From the NCBI GenBank assembly GCA_943329165.2, contig CALQCV020000156.1, positions 1-5,307 of the forward strand: a stretch of DNA of 5,307 bases, written 5' to 3'. A program made the position numbers and the translations under genes. Positions 1-5,307 of this stretch are shown one piece after another. Origin of the DNA: Candidatus Nitrotoga sp. CP45 (GTDB lineage Bacteria > Bacteroidota > Bacteroidia > Flavobacteriales > Flavobacteriaceae). The notes below the pieces were generated by a model. That model was not told the origin of the DNA. It did not search any database and worked only from the letters and a program-made list of their open reading frames with translations. Within the stretch, counting starts at the first letter, position 1. Every line of letters starts with the position of its first letter.

Positions 1-84
1 CGTTGCTAACCCAGCAGCATCGCTACATTGAAGTGTAGTATTTAATGCATTAGCTGTAGTTGTCCAAGTTGGCGCGGTAGTATC
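1..84 (-). repeat. Second HYR-like repeat unit, cut by window edge; near-identical DNA copy of 271-354
   Basis: This is residues 1058-1085, the first 28 residues of the next 90-residue unit (DTTAPTWTT through C1077 to LAT). Bases 1-78 are identical to 271-348, and only two differences (79 and 84/85 region) occur near the unit boundary. Identity at synonymous sites points to recent duplication or gene conversion. More units probably follow beyond the left edge. Confidence 0.9.
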
Positions 85-3000
85 TTGAACGGTAATCACC
101 TGAGTGAATTCAGCCGAAGTATTGTTACAAGCATCCGTTACCGTCCATTTATTGGTATAAGTACCAGCGTTAGGACATTGTTCAGAAGCTACGAACTGCC
201 CAGCAGTTTTTACGATGTTTGTTACATCGTTATCACAATTATCAGTAGCCGTTGGAGCTGAAGCTTGAGCCGTTGCTAACCCAGCAGCATCGCTACATTG
301 AAGTGTAGTATTTAATGCATTAGCTGTAGTTGTCCAAGTTGGCGCGGTTGTATCCGTTACATTAATAGTCTGAGAAGAATTAATAGTTCCACAATTAGAA
401 GTAATACTAAATGTTCTTGTAACTACAATTGGACAAGTTCCTGTTTTCGTATCAGAATATGATATACTATAAGTAACAATTTCTGTATTGTTGGGGAAAG
501 AACCGCCAGCAGAAAGGAATTGAGCTAAAGTTATTGTGGTGGATAGTTCATTATAAGCTAAATCACCTATGGCATTAGTGTTACAACCTTGAATAGTTAA
601 CGCACGAGGAGCCGTAAATGTTGGAGCAGAATAAACTGTAACTGTAATAGACCTTTTCGGACCAATACAATTAGAACTTTGACCTTCAGCTACATAAAAA
701 GTTGTTTCACCAGCAGTAGCTGTTGATGGAGTAATAGATGTTTGAGCTGCAGCGGTTAATGAATTATAATAGTATAGAGTAAGACCTGGATTACTAGGTA
801 CTGCAGTAAGAGGTAGTGCAGTGGCACCAACACAATAAGTTACATTTGTAGCAGTTGGTAAACTAGTAATACTTGTTACTGTAATGGTAAATTGGAAGTA
901 ACAACCATCATTTGATCCAGGAGGAACAGCATAATAGGTATTAATACCCGTTGATCCTGGGAAAGGATTTGCAATAGAGTATTGTGTTGTCGTTCCTGTT
1001 ATTACTGGGAATTGATTATAAAACATCGATCCTGGAGGAAATGCTCCACTTACCGAAGTAATTGGAATAGTGGTGTCGGAATTACAAAAGGTGAATGCTG
1101 TGATTGGAGGTGTGCCTTGACAATTTGTATTTACAAAATCAGCAGCATTGATTGTTGCACTTAAAGGAGCTGGAATAACATTATCATCGCAAGTTCCTGA
1201 AGCGGTGTAAACTTGCATTAAAGGTTTATTGTCAAATACGATAGTAGTAATAGCGCCTGTCCCACTTAAAAAACCATTTATACTTAGTACGTTACTACAG
1301 TTAGCATTTCGAAGTAAAGTACAATCTTCAGTTACTTTTATTTTAAAGATTAATTCACCTAAAACCGTATCTGGATTAGATGGTAAAGGTAAAGTGCCAA
1401 TATTCCAGACAATTGAACCATTTGCACCATTTGTTGGTTCGTAGGCTACAGTGTTTGGAGTTGGGAGAGGGGTAAAGAATACATTTCTAGAAGCACTACC
1501 CGCAACAAAATAAGCGTTATAAGGTATCGGTACTGTGATTTTAGCATTATTTATAGCTTCAGTTCCTTTGTTTTTTATTTGGATTTTGTATTCAATTTGT
1601 TGACCAGGTTGAACAATGTACGGTCGTATAGCGGCTTGATTGTTTATTGTAGTAGCTGATATTACACCCTCTGGTTCAGGAATGTATGCATCAACAGACA
1701 TTGCAATACCGAAGATAGAATAGGTATCTCCACTGGTTCCGTATCGAAAATTTGTTGATGTTTGATTATTTCCAATTATCGTATTTCCTGTATTTGGAAT
1801 ATTAAACACAGCTACATCAACACCTGTATTGTTTACTAAATTTGGATTTCTTGTACCACCAGTATTAATGGAAGAGTTGAAGAAATTACCCGTTGTATTT
1901 CCCGAATGACTTAAATCGGTATAGTTAGTAGTGTTTAGGTTTCTGATTCTGAAATAGTCTCCACTAATACCTACATCACCTTCACTTGCCATTAGCCCTA
2001 GCTTCATTCCCACATTTCCAGTTTGAACAGCATTAAATCCACTAACAGGTAAATCAAATCCAGTAGTTGCAGTGTTTGTACCATCTACATTTGCATATCC
2101 ATCGAATATGGTTACATCTCTCCATTTCATTTTTGAGTTTTCATAGATAACTATTATTCCCCAACCACCAGAATATCCTGTTCCTGATAAACTTCCTTCT
2201 AACAGTGCCATGTCAGCAACTGTATACTTACCTGTACCACCTGTGGTAGCTGATTTTACATAATCAGTGATTTCAGCATAAGCGGAATAAATATCTTCAT
2301 CACTACCTGAAGGATAATAGATATCATTGGTTGAAGCAGTAATTTGAGTATATGAAGAAGCACCAGGACCTTTTAAAGAAACAACTCTTTTATTGTACGT
2401 TTTAGTCAAATTTGTTTCGACTTGCGCTATTCCAGTAACATTAACATTGGCATTTGAGTTATTTTGGGTATTATCAGTACTTTCGTTAGTTCCAGCAAGT
2501 CGTACAAGATTTCTAATGGTTATAGTAAGTGTACCATCAGATATTATATAAGGAGTGTTAAGTGTGGCTTGAGTATTTGCTCCATTTACGGTAACAGGAA
2601 TATTTGTTTCTGCTCCACCATTAACAGTAAGGGTAACTCTATTAGTTGCAGAACTATTAAAAAATCTGAAGGCATACGTATTTCCATTTCCAGAAAACGT
2701 ATAAATAGGATATCTATTACCACTAGAACCTCCTCTTGTTACAGATAAAGTATAATTTGTCGTATAAATTGGATTTGTAGTACTACCAATGTTTTGATTG
2801 TGAACAATATTTAAATTATTGTTAACTGATTGTGGAGTTGCTATTGGTTTTGTTACGGTGAAAGTAGCATTAGGAGAAGATTTTCCAGTCCAATACAAGC
2901 CCGCATAGATAATAGTAGAACAAGCTGGGATTGCTCCATTTTCAGCAGATAACACTAACGTTGACGACGATGAATTAAATGTACTTGGATCATCATCTGT

Positions 3001-3255
3001 ATCAACATAAGTCATAAACTCATTGTTGTTGGTAGTGGGAGTATAGTTTTGAGGAGTCAAACAAGTATTCCCCAGCATTGTAAAGTCTCCTTTAATGTTA
3101 TAAATCTTTTTATTTGGGGTAAACTGTGAAGTTCTTTGAGTAAAAGCTTTTCTCACTTGTGCATTAGCAGTATTGGAAATTCCTGAAAGAATTACCAATA
3201 CTATTGCAATACATTTAAGTTTAGTTACGATTGAATTTAAGTATATATTTTTCAT
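1..3255 (-). CDS. Large secreted multidomain adhesin-like protein (DUF11-like, Ig-like and HYR-like modules), C-terminus beyond window
   Basis: Seen: an uninterrupted frame of 1085 codons from the ATG at 3255 to base 1; I checked every codon and found no stop. Residues 1-32 are a signal peptide (basic start, hydrophobic core, NTANA/QV cleavage). Residues 33 to about 525 are a beta-rich, Thr/Asn/Gly-rich region with YAGLYWTG (117-124) and GGWGIIVIYE (about 364-373), motifs I associate with the segment preceding DUF11 in secreted proteins. A DUF11-like domain covers about 545-645 (QPGQQIEYKIQIKNKG, then GSIVWNIGTL). An Ig-like domain of the type found in CHU_C-associated proteins covers about 798-876. 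A variant HYR-like module covers about 877-965, and 90-residue four-cysteine HYR-like repeats start at 968. Known: such proteins in flavobacteria are usually exported through the outer membrane by type IX secretion and act in adhesion, gliding or biofilm. Inferred: a sorting domain lies beyond the left edge. The exact role and ligand are unknown. The gene starts 16 bases after the preceding small secreted gene. Confidence 0.88.
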   Translation of the reverse strand, partial: MKNIYLNSIVTKLKCIAIVLVILSGISNTANAQVRKAFTQRTSQFTPNKKIYNIKGDFTMLGNTCLTPQNYTPTTNNNEFMTYVDTDDDPSTFNSSSSTLVLSAENGAIPACSTIIYAGLYWTGKSSPNATFTVTKPIATPQSVNNNLNIVHNQNIGSTTNPIYTTNYTLSVTRGGSSGNRYPIYTFSGNGNTYAFRFFNSSATNRVTLTVNGGAETNIPVTVNGANTQATLNTPYIISDGTLTITIRNLVRLAGTNESTDNTQNNSNANVNVTGIAQVETNLTKTYNKRVVSLKGPGASSYTQITASTNDIYYPSGSDEDIYSAYAEITDYVKSATTGGTGKYTVADMALLEGSLSGTGYSGGWGIIVIYENSKMKWRDVTIFDGYANVDGTNTATTGFDLPVSGFNAVQTGNVGMKLGLMASEGDVGISGDYFRIRNLNTTNYTDLSHSGNTTGNFFNSSINTGGTRNPNLVNNTGVDVAVFNIPNTGNTIIGNNQTSTNFRYGTSGDTYSIFGIAMSVDAYIPEPEGVISATTINNQAAIRPYIVQPGQQIEYKIQIKNKGTEAINNAKITVPIPYNAYFVAGSASRNVFFTPLPTPNTVAYEPTNGANGSIVWNIGTLPLPSNPDTVLGELIFKIKVTEDCTLLRNANCSNVLSINGFLSGTGAITTIVFDNKPLMQVYTASGTCDDNVIPAPLSATINAADFVNTNCQGTPPITAFTFCNSDTTIPITSVSGAFPPGSMFYNQFPVITGTTTQYSIANPFPGSTGINTYYAVPPGSNDGCYFQFTITVTSITSLPTATNVTYCVGATALPLTAVPSNPGLTLYYYNSLTAAAQTSITPSTATAGETTFYVAEGQSSNCIGPKRSITVTVYSAPTFTAPRALTIQGCNTNAIGDLAYNELSTTITLAQFLSAGGSFPNNTEIVTYSISYSDTKTGTCPIVVTRTFSITSNCGTINSSQTINVTDTTAPTWTTTANALNTTLQCSDAAGLATAQASAPTATDNCDNDVTNIVKTAGQFVASEQCPNAGTYTNKWTVTDACNNTSAEFTQVITVQDTTAPTWTTTANALNTTLQCSDAAGLAT
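85..354 (-). repeat. First full 90-residue HYR-like repeat unit of the large secreted protein
   Basis: This is residues 968-1057, starting DTTAPTWTT. It carries four cysteines (987, 1007, 1027, 1043) in the contexts LQCSD, DNCDN, EQCPN and TDACN, which probably form two disulfides after export. The unit is exactly 270 bases long and the next unit begins with the same residues at 1058. G+C over 1-360 is about 44% by hand count, clearly above the rest of the gene (about 28-33% in sampled lines). The family call rests on the DTTAP opening and cysteine pattern. Confidence 0.85.
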
Positions 3256-3271
3256 ATCTTCTGTTGTTCAA

Positions 3272-3799
3272 TTATTTATTATCTCCATTGTCAATTTTAT
3301 AAAACACACTATATTTTTCATCATAGTTAGTAATCATATTTGCGATTTCACTAGATGATATATCTATACTAGAGGCTATGTAGATGTATTTTAATTTTTT
3401 AAAATTACTAAGTAACGCCAAGTTGATAGATGAGTTTAATTGAGATGCATTATCTATTTTGATTATAACAATTTCAATGTTGTTTTTTAAAGTTACTAAA
3501 TTATCAACTTGAGCAAATGAGTTCATATCTACACACAAATTTACTGGCTTATCACCATATGTATTTACTGTATTAGAATAGCAATAAACAGATGGTTGAA
3601 CAGTAGTAGTTAATGTTTTTAGATTTTCTGCATTAAGTTTGGCTACATTTGATAATGTGCCTTTTGTTGCAGCATTGAAAAAGGAATTAATATTAGTAAC
3701 AGTGATTACATCATTTTGTTGATCAGCGGTTCCTAATTGCGCATTACTGTTGGAGTAGAAAAAAACTAATATTAAAAGTAGGATGACTTTTCTTTTCAT
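3272..3799 (-). CDS. Small secreted protein of unknown function, upstream partner of the large repeat protein
   Basis: I do not recognise this family. It is 175 residues from the ATG at 3799. That start is chosen because it gives a textbook signal peptide: MKRK, a hydrophobic core VILLLILVFF, and cleavage at about SNSNA/QLG (after residue 20). The frame stays open upstream to an ATG at 3922, but those 41 extra residues would bury the signal peptide. The mature part of about 155 residues has two cysteines (73 and 89) that could pair. Its C-terminal half has alternating hydrophobic strands (IEIVIIKI 108-115, LKYIYIASSIDI 136-147) resembling a beta-alpha or degenerate leucine-rich-repeat pattern; this is only an impression. 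There is no lipoprotein cysteine and no obvious sorting domain. The stop is 16 bases before the large gene's start, so the two are probably co-transcribed. It may be a periplasmic or surface accessory to the large protein. Confidence 0.75.
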   Translation of the reverse strand: MKRKVILLLILVFFYSNSNAQLGTADQQNDVITVTNINSFFNAATKGTLSNVAKLNAENLKTLTTTVQPSVYCYSNTVNTYGDKPVNLCVDMNSFAQVDNLVTLKNNIEIVIIKIDNASQLNSSINLALLSNFKKLKYIYIASSIDISSSEIANMITNYDEKYSVFYKIDNGDNK

Positions 3800-3846
3800 A
3801 ATTTGACTTGATTTCTCAAACAATAATAGATTTGTTTGAAGGTTAA

Positions 3847-3877
3847 ATAATATATTGGGGTTATTTGTTTTGACAAA
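3847..3877 (-). promoter_or_regulatory. Candidate Bacteroidota-type promoter for the small secreted gene (proximal)
   Basis: On the minus strand, TTTG (3877-3874) is followed after 19 bases by TATATTAT (3854-3847). The Bacteroidota primary sigma consensus is TTTG or TTG, about 19 bases, then TAnnTTTG. The spacing is ideal but the -7 element matches at only four of its six fixed positions. Transcription would start near 3840, downstream of the ATG at 3922, which supports the ATG at 3799 as the real start with a leader of about 40 bases. Confidence 0.35.
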
Positions 3878-3978
3878 GATTAGGTTCATTCGAATAGGTT
3901 TGAAAAATAGCATTTTAAGCATGAAGTACTTTTTAGGTGTTTATGCAGTTGATAGATAATTGGGGTTATACTAAAAAA

Positions 3979-4007
3979 CAAATTTAGTTGTAGTACATTT
4001 TTTTAAA
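3979..4007 (-). promoter_or_regulatory. Candidate distal promoter for the minus-strand unit
   Basis: The minus strand has TAAATTTG (3986-3979), a perfect match to the TAnnTTTG -7 consensus. The upstream element is weak: TTTA (4007-4004) at 17 bases rather than TTTG at 19. If used, it would give a leader of roughly 175 bases before the start at 3799. In A/T-rich DNA such matches arise by chance. Confidence 0.3.
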
Positions 4008-4205
4008 CCATTTTATCTGTTAACGGCAATAATAATCTTCGAAATACATTTTTTTCTAGATATTCTGGTTCTTGTTTATGTTTTTTTGTGGTTATTTTTG
4101 ATTTTTGATATAATTGACATGTATATTTAAGGTTATTTCTTATTATAATTTATGTTTTACAGTCCGAAAGTAGTAAGTATAATTCAAACCACCAAAAAAA
4201 AAATC

Positions 4206-4235
4206 GATAAAGTGTTTGATTTTACGGATAAAGTG
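4206..4235. repeat. Spaced 9-base direct repeat in the divergent intergenic region
   Basis: GATAAAGTG occurs at 4206-4214 and again at 4227-4235. The copies are offset by 21 bases, about two helical turns, so they would face the same side of the DNA. This could be a regulator site, but the match is short and the region is of low complexity. Confidence 0.35.
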
Positions 4236-4469
4236 CATTATTTATCATTTTTATATATAAAAATACTACAATAAATATACTAATAAGTTGTTTTTAACAT
4301 ATTTTACTATTGACATTTTTTTAAATTGATTCTTATTGAACAGTTTTGTAAAATATTGCTAAAATTTAACCAACAAATCAATTTTTAATAACCATCGTAA
4401 ATAGAGTTTTTAAAGTCTTTAGATAAATTGCGGTTTATATGATATAAAAACTTAAATTTATGTTATCAA

Positions 4470-4477
4470 TAATTTTG
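4470..4477 (+). promoter_or_regulatory. Candidate -7 element (TAATTTTG) for sixA-ppk1
   Basis: TAATTTTG matches the Bacteroidota TAnnTTTG consensus at every fixed position. No TTTG lies about 19 bases upstream, so the -33 part is missing or poor. Transcription would begin at about 4481-4484, leaving only about 4-7 bases before the sixA ATG at 4488, an almost leaderless message. It may instead be a chance match, with the true promoter further upstream. Confidence 0.35.
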
Positions 4478-4487
4478 ATATCGTATC

Positions 4488-4973
4488 ATGAAAGAGCTAT
4501 TATTAATTCGACATGCCAAATCAAGTTGGGGAGCACCATTCCACGATATTGATAGACCTTTGACAAGTAAAGGTATTCAAGATGCACATTTAGTTTCTAC
4601 TCAAATCAGCAACCAAATTCCAAAATCATTTATGGTTTGGAGCAGTATTGCCAAAAGAGCTTCGGAAACTGCCATTATTTTCGCCCAAAACATTTCATTC
4701 CCTATTGAGAGTATTATCTTCAAAGAAGAATTATACACTTTTGATGAAAGAAAACTGGAACAAATTATCAAATTATGTCCAAATGATTATGATAACTTAA
4801 TTCTTTTTGGACACAATGAGGCAATTACAAATTTTGTCAATAAATTTGGAAACATCTTTATCGACAATGTTTCTACTTCCGGATTTGTAAATATTATATT
4901 TGACAATAACTCGTGGAAGGACATTCAAAAAGGTGTTACCAAAAAAGTTATTTTCCCAAGTGATCTAAAATAA
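4488..4973 (+). CDS. sixA: SixA-type phosphohistidine phosphatase (histidine phosphatase superfamily)
   Basis: This is a small cytoplasmic phosphatase of 161 residues, the usual length for the SixA branch. Seen: the catalytic RHAKSSW motif at 8-14, with H9 as the expected phospho-acceptor; the family signature [10 protein letters not shown] at 20-29; KRASETA at 56-62, with R57 expected to bind phosphate; E81 as a likely acid residue; and the second catalytic histidine in LFGHNEAI (H109). All core residues are present, so it should be active. Known: E. coli SixA dephosphorylates phosphohistidine proteins. The substrate here is not shown by the sequence. The start at 4488 fits, because the catalytic motif normally lies within the first ten residues. 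The stop is separated by one base from the ppk1 ATG, so the two are almost certainly co-transcribed and probably translationally coupled. There is no signal peptide. Confidence 0.92.
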   Translation: MKELLLIRHAKSSWGAPFHDIDRPLTSKGIQDAHLVSTQISNQIPKSFMVWSSIAKRASETAIIFAQNISFPIESIIFKEELYTFDERKLEQIIKLCPNDYDNLILFGHNEAITNFVNKFGNIFIDNVSTSGFVNIIFDNNSWKDIQKGVTKKVIFPSDLK

Positions 4974-4974
4974 T

Positions 4975-5307
4975 ATGAGTACAGATTCCCGTTTTCGTTA
5001 TATCGACAGAGAAAAAAGTTGGCTAGCATTTAACGCCAGAGTATTACAAGAAGCAGCTGACGGAGCCGTTCCGTTATTAGAAAGACTTCGGTTCATAGGT
5101 ATTTTTTCCAATAATTTAGATGAGTTTTTCCGCGTACGATTTGCTGCTATCCGCCGTTTGAGTTTGTCTGGCGTTTCGGGAGAAAAAATACTTGGTGGAA
5201 TTTCAGCGCAGCAACTCGTTAAAGAAATTACCGAAATAGTAATCAAACAACAATCGGAAAGTCTGCGTGTGCTTAACGAAATTGACAAAGAATTAGTAAA
5301 GGAAAAC
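4975..5307 (+). CDS. ppk1: Polyphosphate kinase 1, N-terminal part (continues beyond window)
   Basis: The first 111 codons are present and in frame to the last base. Ppk1 reversibly transfers the terminal phosphate of ATP to polyphosphate through a phosphohistidine intermediate. Seen: the Ppk1 N-domain signature [19 protein letters not shown] (about 9-27), then [20 protein letters not shown] (about 32-51) and [10 protein letters not shown], matching the helical N-terminal domain that contributes to ATP binding and dimer contacts in the E. coli enzyme. The catalytic histidines lie well downstream and cannot be checked. The family is normally about 690 residues, so roughly one sixth is visible. 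The ATG at 4975 starts one base after the sixA stop (TAATATG) with no Shine-Dalgarno sequence, which suggests translational coupling. It is close to the usual start relative to the signature. Confidence 0.95.
   Translation, partial: MSTDSRFRYIDREKSWLAFNARVLQEAADGAVPLLERLRFIGIFSNNLDEFFRVRFAAIRRLSLSGVSGEKILGGISAQQLVKEITEIVIKQQSESLRVLNEIDKELVKEN

Larger units (their letters stand above)
3800..4487. other. Long A/T-rich intergenic region between divergent transcription units
   Basis: There are 688 bases without a credible gene on either strand. One sampled line (4081-4140) is about 18% G+C. The region must hold the promoters of both the small-secreted/large-protein unit (minus) and the sixA-ppk1 unit (plus). 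It contains a run of ten A (4194-4203), a 16-base A/T palindrome (4248-4263) and a spaced 9-base direct repeat (4206-4235). I see no tRNA, no convincing stem-loop terminator and no recognisable riboswitch. Confidence 0.7.

Noticed and set aside
1..354. CRISPR-like or mobile-element repeat
   Set aside because: The repeat keeps the reading frame, has a 270-base period and encodes a protein module, so it is an intragenic domain duplication.
982..1164. Plus-strand open frame of 60 codons
   Set aside because: It lies antisense inside the 1085-codon minus-strand gene, has low-complexity translation, and is best explained as a shadow.
1229..1444. Plus-strand open frame of 71 codons
   Set aside because: It is antisense to the DUF11-like part of the large gene. 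No recognisable family or start context was seen.
2464..2748. Plus-strand open frame of 94 codons
   Set aside because: The translation is Ser/Ile/Arg-rich and antisense to Thr/Asn-rich coding sequence, typical of a shadow frame.
3173..3358. Plus-strand open frame of 61 codons spanning the junction of the two minus-strand genes
   Set aside because: It covers the opposite strand of two real signal-peptide genes. The hydrophobic translation reflects the signal peptide DNA read backwards.
3800..3922. 41-residue upstream extension of the small secreted protein
   Set aside because: It would place the clear signal peptide internally, and a candidate promoter (3847-3877) lies within it.
4248..4263. 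Perfect 16-base palindrome made only of A and T as a terminator or operator
   Set aside because: It lies between divergent units where no terminator is needed, has no G/C stem, and is easily produced by chance in such A/T-rich DNA.
4998..5288. Minus-strand open frame of 96 codons
   Set aside because: It is antisense to ppk1, whose plus-strand frame matches a well-known family signature.

Overview
The window looks like chromosomal DNA of a member of the Bacteroidota, most likely Flavobacterium or a close relative. The reasons are low G+C, non-coding DNA that is very A/T-rich, starts without clear Shine-Dalgarno sequences, TAnnTTTG-type -7 elements, and a giant secreted protein built from Ig-like and HYR-like modules typical of flavobacterial type IX secretion cargo. 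The genus is an inference from these features, not from a marker gene.

Layout: two divergent transcription units are separated by about 690 bases of A/T-rich non-coding DNA. On the minus strand, a small secreted protein of unknown function (3799 to 3272) is followed after 16 bases by a very large multidomain surface or secreted protein (3255 down to base 1). The large gene is open for 1085 codons and runs off the left edge. Its visible order is: signal peptide, a beta-rich N-terminal region, a DUF11-like domain, Ig-like domains, a variant HYR-like module, and the first one and a third of a set of 90-residue four-cysteine HYR-like repeats. The end of the protein, where a type IX sorting domain would be expected, is outside the window. 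On the plus strand, a SixA-type histidine phosphatase (4488 to 4973) is followed after one base by the start of polyphosphate kinase ppk1 (4975 to the right edge).

How the genes work together: the right-hand pair is probably one translationally coupled operon linking a phosphohistidine phosphatase to polyphosphate synthesis. The left-hand pair is probably one operon exporting a small partner protein and a large adhesin-like protein. Nothing ties the two units functionally beyond sharing an upstream region.

No RNA genes, mobile elements, CRISPR arrays or defence genes were seen. The best candidates for something less described are the small secreted protein coupled to the giant repeat protein, and the sixA-ppk1 coupling. 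Neither is demonstrated as a new system by this sequence alone.
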